Origin: an uncultured Eubacteriales bacterium
Lineage (GTDB): Bacteria > Bacillota > Clostridia > Oscillospirales > CAG-272
NCBI GenBank assembly: GCA_934446065.1
Contig: CAKSDP010000036.1
Coordinates: 1-13,737, forward strand
Reading direction: 5' to 3'
Length of the DNA: 13,737 bases
Under the pieces are notes generated by a model. The model had not been told where the DNA came from. It saw only the letters and a list, made by a program, of their open reading frames with translations, and ran no database searches. Below, piece after piece: positions 6,488 through 12,855 of this stretch (the first letter of the stretch is position 1; each line of letters begins with the position of its first letter). A program made the position numbers and the translations under genes.

Positions 6488-7142
6488 CTCAATTCTTTCG
6501 GATGGTATCACCCTTACATCATTCCTTATCTGCTTTGCAGTATCTCTTGTACTCGGCGTTGGCGTTACATATGTCAGTATGTTCCGCTCTAAGTGTACCC
6601 AAAGCTTTGCTCTGACGCTTGCGATCCTTCCGGCGGCGGTGCAGATGGTGATAATGCTCGTGAACGGCAATATCGGCGCGGGGGTTGCGGTCGCCGGTGC
6701 GTTCGGGCTTGTCAGATTCCGTTCCGCTCCCGGAACCGCAAAGGAGATCGCCGCGATATTCATCGCCATGACGATCGGTCTTGCGTGCGGCATGGGTTAT
6801 GTCGCGCTTGCGGCAGTGTTCTTCGTCGTGATCGCGGCGGTGATGCTTGCGCTCACGGCAGTGCGCTTCGGCGAGAGGGATGCCGATGCCCGCATAGTTA
6901 AGATCACGATCCCTGAAAATCTCGATTACGATGGATTGTTCGACGACATATTCTCGGAATATACAGTGTCAAATTCTCTCGAGCGTGTGAAAACTACCGG
7001 CATGGGCACGCTTTACGAGCTTTCGTACAGGATCGTTCCGAAGTCGGGCGAGCTGCCGAAGAAATTCTTCGACGATCTTCGCTGCCGCAACGGCAACCTG
7101 ACTATCACCTGCTCAAAGGAAGCAGTGCGCGACACGCTCTGA
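6480..7142 (+). CDS. DUF4956 integral membrane protein
   Basis: A 220-residue protein. An N-terminal membrane part (residues about 11-34, 42-62 and two or more helices up to about 128) contains the family hallmark GAFGLVRFRSAPGTAKEI (73-90), a conserved basic loop between membrane segments. Residues about 138-220 form a soluble alpha/beta tail. The start is GTG 6480, 9 nt after AAAGGAGG, and it overlaps the VTC gene end by 8 nt. DUF4956 genes are habitually adjacent to VTC-domain genes in Firmicutes. A role as the membrane partner of the polymerase, perhaps a conduit for the polymer as the Vtc membrane subunits are in yeast, is an inference. No terminator is seen after it, so read-through into the regulator genes is possible. 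Confidence 0.88.
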   Translation: MLNSILSDGITLTSFLICFAVSLVLGVGVTYVSMFRSKCTQSFALTLAILPAAVQMVIMLVNGNIGAGVAVAGAFGLVRFRSAPGTAKEIAAIFIAMTIGLACGMGYVALAAVFFVVIAAVMLALTAVRFGERDADARIVKITIPENLDYDGLFDDIFSEYTVSNSLERVKTTGMGTLYELSYRIVPKSGELPKKFFDDLRCRNGNLTITCSKEAVRDTL

Positions 7143-7170
7143 CATTTTGCGGTGCGCATCATCCGACAGC

Positions 7171-7199
7171 TTGATTTTCAGCTTCATTTTTACTATAAT
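7171..7199 (+). promoter_or_regulatory. Promoter of the two-component system genes
   Basis: TTGATT (7171-7176), 17 bp, TATAAT (7194-7199). The predicted start is near 7206, only about 17 nt before the regulator start codon. The paired CTTTAGG/CTTTAAG element of the divergent promoters is absent here, so basal expression should not depend on the regulator. Confidence 0.78.
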
Positions 7200-7222
7200 A
7201 TAGATAACAGGGGGTGATATGC

Positions 7223-7891
7223 GTGAGACTTCTTATTGCAGAGGATGAAACGGATCTTGCGGAGGCGCTGACCGTGTTCTTTGAGAAGAACCAGTTTTCG
7301 GTCGATGCCGTGAACGACGGTCGCTCCGCTTATGAATACGCGTCGAGCGGAGAGTACGACGCGCTGATCCTCGACATAATGATGCCCAAAATGGACGGGA
7401 TAGAGGTGCTGCGCCGATTGCGTGCGGACGGAATAAAGACTCCGGTCATGATGCTGACGGCGAAGGGACAGAAGGACGACAGGATCACCGGCTTCAACGC
7501 CGGCGCGGATGATTATCTGCCGAAGCCGTTCGAGCCGGACGAGCTTATATGCCGCGTCCGCGCCATGCTCAGGCGGAGTGAGGATTACACCCCGACGGTG
7601 CTGTCGTTCGGAGATGTGACGCTCGATCCCGGAACGGGAAACCTCGCGTGCGGCGAAAGCTCCGTCAGACTGAGCGGCAGGGAATTCCAACTGATGGAGC
7701 TGTTCATGCGCCAGCCGAAGATCGTATTTTCCGCCGATCGCATAATGGAGAAAATCTGGGGCTGGGACAGCGAAGCGGAGATAAACGTCGTGTGGGTCCA
7801 TATTTCAAATCTCAGAAAAAAACTGAAGTCCATCGGCTCGGGCGTGACCGTGATCGCGAGCAGAGGAATGGGCTATTCTCTCGGAGAGTAA
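7223..7891 (+). CDS. OmpR/PhoB-family response regulator
   Basis: 222 residues. The receiver domain (1-115) has the acidic pair E7-D8, the phosphate acceptor D51 in LILDIMMPKMDG, T79 and K101 (DYLPKPF). A winged-helix DNA-binding domain follows (about 125-222), with WVHISNLRKKL as the recognition helix and ASRGMGYSL as the wing. The chosen start is GTG 7223, giving VRLLIAEDE, the usual N-terminus, behind AGGGGGTG; GTG 7214 is possible but lacks a ribosome site. The kinase gene starts 3 nt after the stop. This DNA-binding class binds tandem 7-bp half-sites at 11-bp spacing, exactly what is found twice in the divergent region upstream, so self-module activation is the likely job. Confidence 0.95.
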   Translation: MRLLIAEDETDLAEALTVFFEKNQFSVDAVNDGRSAYEYASSGEYDALILDIMMPKMDGIEVLRRLRADGIKTPVMMLTAKGQKDDRITGFNAGADDYLPKPFEPDELICRVRAMLRRSEDYTPTVLSFGDVTLDPGTGNLACGESSVRLSGREFQLMELFMRQPKIVFSADRIMEKIWGWDSEAEINVVWVHISNLRKKLKSIGSGVTVIASRGMGYSLGE

Positions 7892-7894
7892 GAC

Positions 7895-9142
7895 ATGATA
7901 AAACGTCTCAGAAGGCGCTTCATACGTATCGCGATGATCTCGATATCGTCGGTGATGCTTGTGTTTTGCCTTATCGTGAACATAGCAAACCTCGTCTCGG
8001 TCAATTCCGACCTTGACGATATGCTCCGCATGATCGCGGAGAATGAGGGTACGATCCCGCAGATGCCGCACGGCGATCCCAACGGCGGCGATATGGCGCC
8101 GGAAAATCCGCCGAACGGAAAATTTACGCCCGAGACGCCGTATTCCACGCGCTTCTTCGTTTTGCGGTACACGTCCGACGGAACACTCGTCCTCGCCGAT
8201 CTTGATAAAATTGCGGCGGTGGACGAATCCGACGCAGATAAGTATCTCGATATCGCGCTTGCACATTCGGAGGGCATACACTATACCGACGGATACAGAT
8301 ATCTTGTGAAGGATGTCGGCGACGGCAGGTATATGGCAATTTTCCTCGACTGTCACGATGAGATGAAGAATGTCATGACAACTCTTATCCTCTCGTCAGC
8401 CGCCGCAGTGGTGTGTATCGGAATAGTGTACTTCGTCGTGCAGCTCTTCTCACGCAGAGCGATAGATCCCGTGGTGCGGGCATCGGAGAAGCAGAAGCAG
8501 TTCATCACGGACGCAAGCCACGAGCTGAAAACACCGATAACGGTCATCGCGACCTGCCTTACCGTGCTTGAGATGGAGACGGGAAAGCAGAAGTGGATCG
8601 ACAAGGCGCGTTCGCAGAACGAAAAGCTTAAAAGCCTTGTGGAGTCGCTTGTCACGCTCTCGCGCATGGATGAGGATGAGTCCCCGCTCAAGTTTGAGCA
8701 TTTCAGCGCATCGGGCGCGATCTCGGAGACGGCGGAATCGTTCCGCGAATTTGCAAAGTCCGCAGGACACGAGCTGCACGTGACCGTCGAACCTGATATC
8801 GACTATCTCGGCGACGAGTACGCCGTGCGTCAGCTTGTGTCGATCCTGCTAGACAATGCGGTGAAGTACGCAACGCCGGGCACCCCGATCGAGTTTTCGC
8901 TTGCGCGCGCCCGTCACGGCATCGTTATCACCGTCAAAAACAAGTGCGACGGTATGGATCCCGCGGAAACTGCAAAGCTGTTCGACAGATTCTACCGTCC
9001 GGACAAATCAAGGACAAGCTCCACCGGCGGCTTCGGGATCGGACTCTCGATCGCGCGGAGCATTGCCGAGGGGCATCGCGGCTCGATTACCGCATCGGTC
9101 ACGGACAAGGATACGATCGTCTTTTCCGCAGAGCTTAAATAA
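7895..9142 (+). CDS. Membrane sensor histidine kinase
   Basis: 415 residues. There are two membrane helices (about 12-34 and 161-184) flanking an extracytoplasmic sensor of about 125 residues. The cytoplasmic part has the H box FITDASHELKTP with H209, an N box LLDNAVKYA (N321), the G1 motif CDGMD, the F box FDRFYRPD and the G2 box GGFGIGLSI, so kinase activity should be intact. The link from helix 2 to the H box is only about 25 residues, too short for a normal HAMP domain. The sensor begins with a Pro/Gly/Met/Asp-rich loop (residues 54-75, with PQMPHGD) that resembles the repeats of the nearby surface protein. It is co-transcribed with the response regulator. The signal sensed is unknown. 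Confidence 0.95.
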   Translation: MIKRLRRRFIRIAMISISSVMLVFCLIVNIANLVSVNSDLDDMLRMIAENEGTIPQMPHGDPNGGDMAPENPPNGKFTPETPYSTRFFVLRYTSDGTLVLADLDKIAAVDESDADKYLDIALAHSEGIHYTDGYRYLVKDVGDGRYMAIFLDCHDEMKNVMTTLILSSAAAVVCIGIVYFVVQLFSRRAIDPVVRASEKQKQFITDASHELKTPITVIATCLTVLEMETGKQKWIDKARSQNEKLKSLVESLVTLSRMDEDESPLKFEHFSASGAISETAESFREFAKSAGHELHVTVEPDIDYLGDEYAVRQLVSILLDNAVKYATPGTPIEFSLARARHGIVITVKNKCDGMDPAETAKLFDRFYRPDKSRTSSTGGFGIGLSIARSIAEGHRGSITASVTDKDTIVFSAELK

Positions 9143-9154
9143 AATAAATTTTTG

Positions 9155-9186
9155 CAGAGATGTTGACAAATCAACATCTCTGTTTT
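9155..9186 (+). terminator. Terminator after the kinase gene, overlapping MarR operator 1
   Basis: A perfect 12-bp stem (9155-9166 with 9171-9182), CAAA loop, then TTTT. It can end the kinase transcript, and the same DNA is an operator over the -35 of the next gene. Confidence 0.65.
9156..9181. promoter_or_regulatory. MarR operator 1 (over the -35 box)
   Basis: AGAGATGTTGA-CAAA-TCAACATCTCT, 11-bp perfect arms, centred at 9168.5. Its core ATGTTGA-N4-TCAACAT matches operator 2. It covers the TTGACA box, so binding would block RNA polymerase. Confidence 0.85.
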
Positions 9187-9191
9187 ATAAT
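9163..9191 (+). promoter_or_regulatory. Consensus promoter of the marR-degV operon
   Basis: TTGACA (9163-9168), exactly 17 bp, TATAAT (9186-9191): both hexamers are perfect, the strongest promoter in the window. The start is predicted near 9198, inside operator 2. Such a promoter would normally need tight repression. Confidence 0.92.
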
Positions 9192-9217
9192 ATACTTGTT
9201 GATAAATCAACAAGTAT
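9192..9217. promoter_or_regulatory. MarR operator 2 (over the transcription start)
   Basis: ATACTTGTTGA-TAAA-TCAACAAGTAT, 11-bp perfect arms, centred at 9204.5, 36 bp from the centre of operator 1. It shares the core TGTTGA-N4-TCAACA and covers the predicted transcription start. Confidence 0.87.
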
Positions 9218-9230
9218 CCGGAGGTACAGT

Positions 9231-9710
9231 ATGCGAAACAGATTTGAATCATTTGCGGGATGCGTGATGGAGCTGTACCGTTCGCTCCAGCGTATCAAGG
9301 ATATAGAGATGCGCAAGCTCGGGCTTCGGGCGGGCGACACCATGTGCCTGTATTATCTGAACCGCAGCGATGACGGGATGACGTCGGGCGAGCTGTGCGA
9401 GGCTTGCAGGGAAGACAAGGCGGCGGTGTCGCGCACGCTTTCCGAGCTTGCGAAAAAGGGACTAATTGTGTCCGAAGCATCGCGCGGCGGGCGGGCGTAC
9501 AGGGCAAAGCTGCGTCTTACCGATGAGGGGCAGTGCATAGCCGAAAAAATGAACGTGATGATACGCTCTGCGCTCGATTGCGGCGGAGCGGGGCTTGACG
9601 ACGGCGAGCGCGAGGCATTCTACACATCAATGGAGCTTATCCTGCAAAATCTTGAAAAATACGTGAGTGAGGAAGGCTCGCATGAGCCGGAACGGGGGCA
9701 GCATGAATAA
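9231..9710 (+). CDS. MarR-family transcriptional regulator
   Basis: 159 residues. The N-terminal helix region (1-30) and the C-terminal helices (100-150) form the dimer interface. The winged helix spans about 34-98, with the recognition helix EDKAAVSRTLSELAKKGLI (61-79) and the wing SEASRGGRAYRAKLRLT. It starts at ATG 9231, 5 nt after GGAGGT. Two long inverted repeats of the MarR operator type sit on its own promoter, so it is very likely autorepressed. It overlaps degV by 8 nt, so the two form one operon. This pairing with a fatty-acid-binding DegV protein invites comparison with FabT, the MarR-type regulator of lipid synthesis, but the ligand cannot be read from the sequence. Confidence 0.94.
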   Translation: MRNRFESFAGCVMELYRSLQRIKDIEMRKLGLRAGDTMCLYYLNRSDDGMTSGELCEACREDKAAVSRTLSELAKKGLIVSEASRGGRAYRAKLRLTDEGQCIAEKMNVMIRSALDCGGAGLDDGEREAFYTSMELILQNLEKYVSEEGSHEPERGQHE

Positions 9711-10560
9711 AGTTCGTATAATCACAGATTCAGCGTCGGATATTATCGATCCTGCAAGGGCGGGGGTAACGGTCGTGCCGATGCACATAACTTTCGGCTG
9801 TGACGATTATCTTGACGGCGTAACGCTTACCCACGCCGAGTTTTATGAGAAGCTCGTCGAGAGCGACGCGCTCCCGGTGACGAGCCTTGTTTCGCCCGCC
9901 GATTTTGAGGAGGAGTTTGAGCGTGTGCGCGCTGCGGGGGACGTCGCCGTCGTTGTCACAATATCGAGCAGGCTATCCGGTACATATAACAGCGCTGTAA
10001 TCGCCGCAGGGGAGTATGCGGATACCGTGACGGTGGTTGACAGCATGAACGCCGCAACTGGCGAGCAGATACTCGTGCAGTATGCCGTAAGACTGCGCGA
10101 CGCGGGACTTTCGGCACCCGAGATCGCCGAAAAACTGACAGAGGCGCATGAGCGCATCCACATAATCGGACTGCTCGACACGCTCGAGTATCTGAAAAAG
10201 GGCGGGAGGATATCGCAGGCGGCAGCGATCGTCGGCGGTGTTCTCGCGATAAAACCGGTTGTCACTATAACCGACGGCAAAGTTGAAATGCTCGGACGTG
10301 CGCGCGGCTCGAAGAACGGCAGCAACTTCCTGATACACGAGGTGGAGCGTGCGGGCGGCGTTGATTTTTCGATGCCTTTTGCACTCGGATACACCGGACT
10401 TGACGATTCTATGCTCCGGAAATATATTCGTGACAGCGAGCATCTGTGGAGAGACTGGGTCTCGGAGCTGCCGGTCTCGACCGTCGGGGCAACGATCGGA
10501 ACGCACATCGGTCCCGGCGCGATAGTCGTGGCATTTTTCGAGGGCGAGAGAAAAGAGTAA
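9703..10560 (+). CDS. DegV family (FakB-like) fatty-acid-binding protein
   Basis: 285 residues, the usual family length. The N-terminal domain has ITDSASDI (7-14), PVTSLVSPADF (58-68) and SRLSGTYNSA (89-98). The C-terminal domain has LLDTLEYLKKGGRIS (157-171), IKPVVTITDGKVEMLGRARG and the closing GTHIGPGAI. Characterised DegV proteins (FakB) hold a fatty acid for phosphorylation by FakA; no fakA lies in the window. The start is ATG 9703 (MNKVRIITDS), within the last codons of marR with GGGGGC just upstream; a more upstream start at 9667 would add an uncharacteristic extension. The canonical TSQPS is TSLVS here, a mild variation. Confidence 0.95.
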   Translation: MNKVRIITDSASDIIDPARAGVTVVPMHITFGCDDYLDGVTLTHAEFYEKLVESDALPVTSLVSPADFEEEFERVRAAGDVAVVVTISSRLSGTYNSAVIAAGEYADTVTVVDSMNAATGEQILVQYAVRLRDAGLSAPEIAEKLTEAHERIHIIGLLDTLEYLKKGGRISQAAAIVGGVLAIKPVVTITDGKVEMLGRARGSKNGSNFLIHEVERAGGVDFSMPFALGYTGLDDSMLRKYIRDSEHLWRDWVSELPVSTVGATIGTHIGPGAIVVAFFEGERKE

Positions 10561-10568
10561 ATTCGGCT

Positions 10569-10618
10569 GGGTACAGGCGTGTAAAATTCGTAAGAATTTT
10601 CAAATAATGCCTGTACCC
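10569..10618 (+). terminator. Nested stem-loop after degV, possible terminator
   Basis: A perfect 10-bp outer stem (GGGTACAGGC at 10569-10578, GCCTGTACCC at 10609-10618) encloses a second hairpin, AAAATTC-GTAA-GAATTTT (10583-10600). There is no good T run after it, so a terminator role is uncertain; a small repeat element or structured RNA is possible. Confidence 0.5.
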
Positions 10619-10619
10619 C

Positions 10620-10649
10620 TTGACTTTGCGCGGTGATCTGTAATAAAAT
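10620..10649 (+). promoter_or_regulatory. Promoter of homoserine dehydrogenase
   Basis: TTGACT (10620-10625), 18 bp, TAAAAT (10644-10649). The predicted start near 10656 gives a short leader with AAAGG 9 nt before the ATG. No T-box or other riboswitch can fit in a leader this short. Confidence 0.6.
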
Positions 10650-10689
10650 AAAAGAGATTTAATTTTAAGCTTGTGAAAGGTCTTGCAAA

Positions 10690-11907
10690 ATGACAGATAT
10701 TGCTATTCTCGGGTTTGGCGTGGTCGGCGGCGGCATCACCGAAGTGATCGAGAAAAACCGCGAGCAGATACGCTCCCGCCTCGGCGACGACATAAACGTT
10801 AAGTATATCCTCGACCTCAGGGATTTTCCCGATTCTCCCTACGGCGACAGAGTTGTACATGACATTTCCGTGATCACGGGTGATCCCGATGTAAAGATCG
10901 TCTGCGAAGCAATGGGCGGCAGCCATCCGGCGCTTGAGTTCTCCCTTGCGGCAATGCGCGCGAAAAAGAGCGTTGTTACCTCAAATAAAGAGGTCGTCTC
11001 AAAGCACGGAATAGAGCTTCTTTCCTGCGCCGAGGAGAACGGCGTCTCGTATATGTATGAGGCGGCTGTCGGCGGCGGTATACCGCTGATCCGCTCGCTC
11101 AGAACGTCCCTTGCCTGCGACGGCATAACCTCGATCCGCGGTATCCTCAACGGTACAACTAACTATATTTTGACCGCGATGGAAAAGGGCGGAGCCGATT
11201 TTGCGGATGTGCTCCGCGAGGCGCAGAAGCTCGGCTATGCCGAGGCGGATCCGTCGGCGGACGTTGACGGAATCGACACCATGCGCAAAATAATAATCCT
11301 GACGGCGATCGCTACGGGCAAGCTTGCGTCAGCTGATGATGTGTATGCCGAAACGATGACAAAGATCTCGGCGGCTGATATGGACGCGGCGCACCGCCTC
11401 GGCGCGAAGATCAAGTTTATCGGTACATACAAAAACCGCACCGACAGGGCGGAGATCTACGTGTGCCCTATGATGGTCGGTGCGGAGTCGCCTCTCTCGG
11501 CGATTGATGATGTGTTCAACGGCGCTCTTGTCGATTGCGCTATGACCGGTGAGGTCATGTATTACGGACGCGGCGCGGGGCGTTATCCCACCGCTGCGGC
11601 AATGGTTTCCGACGTGTTCATGATCTGCGCGGGCAGGGCGGATGCCGAGTTCCCGCGAAAGTGGGAGAGCGCGTCTGCGGACTTTGTCGTCCCCGTGAAT
11701 GAGGTCGAGTTCAAGTTCTATATGCGCGTGAAGGACGCGGATCGCACCGGCGTCTGCGAGAGAGCCTCTGAGCTTCTCGGAGACGTGCATGAGGTAGCGG
11801 GTGCGCCGTCCGGCTACACCGAATTCGTGACCGGGAGCGTCGCGAATAAGGCTGCGCTTGAAGCGGCAGCCGCGCTCGGATGTGAGAGCGCAATTCGCCT
11901 CCTCTGA
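10690..11907 (+). CDS. hom: Homoserine dehydrogenase
   Basis: 405 residues. It reduces aspartate semialdehyde to homoserine with NAD(P)H, the branch step to threonine and methionine. The Rossmann motif ILGFGVVGGG (6-15) is followed by VTSNKEVVSKHG (K100), the catalytic-domain signature GILNGTTNYILT (around N154) and GYAEADPSADVDGIDTMRKI (K200 at its end). The last ~65 residues (FKFYMRVKDADRTGVCERAS) look like a shortened ACT domain, so amino-acid feedback may be altered or lost; the usual Gram-positive form is somewhat longer. No threonine synthase or homoserine kinase gene is adjacent. The gene converges on the pantothenate kinase gene with only 2 bp between stops and no terminator. Confidence 0.96.
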   Translation: MTDIAILGFGVVGGGITEVIEKNREQIRSRLGDDINVKYILDLRDFPDSPYGDRVVHDISVITGDPDVKIVCEAMGGSHPALEFSLAAMRAKKSVVTSNKEVVSKHGIELLSCAEENGVSYMYEAAVGGGIPLIRSLRTSLACDGITSIRGILNGTTNYILTAMEKGGADFADVLREAQKLGYAEADPSADVDGIDTMRKIIILTAIATGKLASADDVYAETMTKISAADMDAAHRLGAKIKFIGTYKNRTDRAEIYVCPMMVGAESPLSAIDDVFNGALVDCAMTGEVMYYGRGAGRYPTAAAMVSDVFMICAGRADAEFPRKWESASADFVVPVNEVEFKFYMRVKDADRTGVCERASELLGDVHEVAGAPSGYTEFVTGSVANKAALEAAAALGCESAIRLL

Positions 11908-11909
11908 TC

Positions 11910-12776
11910 TCAGTCGAGCTTGAAATCTTCTTTGATTCCGGAGAGCGCAGCGCCGATAACGGTGCCGAACTGCGCCATCTTCGGGATCACGAAGTTTAAG
12001 TCGAACATTGTATTGAGGGATCCGAATATGCCGGGCGTTTGCTTCATCGCAGTCAGGTTGCCGGTTAGAACGATGTCTCTGATCCCGTGACCCTGCGCCG
12101 CAAAGCGGCTGACCATTGCGATCGTCTCGAACACCATATTGATGATCCCGAGCGCAATGTCGGATTTTGTGGCGATATCGCTTACGTTTCCGAAGTTTGA
12201 CGCGGTCATCCGCTCCGTCAGATTCGGAGTTATCTCCACCTTGGAGATGTCGTCGATTTTCAGGTCGATCTTGGAAAGATCGCCGTCAGCAGCAAGGTTC
12301 TCGATGTGCTCTACCGTGTCCATATCGAGCAGTTTCTTTGAAAGCCCGATGAGTGTTCCGCCGCCGACACCGGTACCGCCGAGGTGGACAGGCTCGCTCC
12401 CGCGCTTCGCGTGGACGAGCGCCGTGCCGGTTCCCATGCTTACAACTATCACGGGATCAAGCCCGGACAGGAACAGACCGCCGAGACCGATGCAGCGTAT
12501 CTCCGGTACGATCTCGCACGGGAGCTGATATATCGGACGGGTGATGTACGATGAACCGACACCGGTTATCATCACCTTGGAAATATCGGAGAGGTCGAGC
12601 GAGTTTTCCTCGACAAATTTGCCGAACGCGCCGTACACCGAGGTGATCGGGTCAGCCGCACGGACGAACAGCGGGGAAATGATCTGCGGAGTTGTGCCGG
12701 CGTCGGTGATGTCAAAACCGCCGATCTTGGTTGACGATCCGCCAATATCTATACCTACAATTATTTTTTTGTTCAT
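11910..12776 (-). CDS. coaW: Type II pantothenate kinase (CoaW-like)
   Basis: 288 residues of the ASKHA (actin-like ATPase) fold. Visible are the phosphate-1 loop VGIDIGGSSTKIGGF (7-21), the conserved PEIRCIGLGG with E92 (the likely catalytic base), the phosphate-2 loop VSMGTGTAL (112-120), HLGGTGVGGGTLIGL (131-145) and the adenosine motif IVLTGNL. Type II enzymes phosphorylate pantothenate, the first step of CoA synthesis, and the Staphylococcus form resists CoA feedback. The length is near the ~267 residues of that enzyme. The start is ATG at 12776, with AAAGGTGAT 7 nt upstream. Related ASKHA proteins of unknown substrate exist, so specificity is inferred. Confidence 0.88.
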   Translation of the reverse strand: MNKKIIVGIDIGGSSTKIGGFDITDAGTTPQIISPLFVRAADPITSVYGAFGKFVEENSLDLSDISKVMITGVGSSYITRPIYQLPCEIVPEIRCIGLGGLFLSGLDPVIVVSMGTGTALVHAKRGSEPVHLGGTGVGGGTLIGLSKKLLDMDTVEHIENLAADGDLSKIDLKIDDISKVEITPNLTERMTASNFGNVSDIATKSDIALGIINMVFETIAMVSRFAAQGHGIRDIVLTGNLTAMKQTPGIFGSLNTMFDLNFVIPKMAQFGTVIGAALSGIKEDFKLD

Positions 12777-12805
12777 TACAAATCACCTTTCGGGAGCTTT
12801 ATATG

Positions 12806-12834
12806 ATTATACCATTGAGTGCCCGAAAAATCAA
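12806..12834 (-). promoter_or_regulatory. Promoter of the pantothenate kinase gene
   Basis: On the minus strand: TTGATT (12834-12829), 17 bp, an extended -10 TGGTATAAT with TATAAT at 12811-12806. The predicted start near 12799 leaves about a 23-nt leader. Confidence 0.8.
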
Positions 12835-12855
12835 TATCAGCGGGGATTCTTTGAA

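Noticed and set aside
7171..7193. CTTGATTTTCAG / CTTCATTTTTAC as another response-regulator box before the two-component genes
   Set aside because: The period is 12 bp rather than 11, the 7-mers do not match CTTTAGG/CTTTAAG, and a normal -35/-10 promoter explains the site.
8901..9230. A longer MarR protein starting inside the kinase gene
   Set aside because: The frame upstream of 9231 is a shadow of the kinase; the promoter, operators and GGAGGT site fix the start at 9231.
12541..12855. A longer HAD protein starting antisense within the kinase gene
   Set aside because: The extension is antisense to the pantothenate kinase N-terminus; the HAD family begins just before FDLDGT, consistent with ATG 12856.
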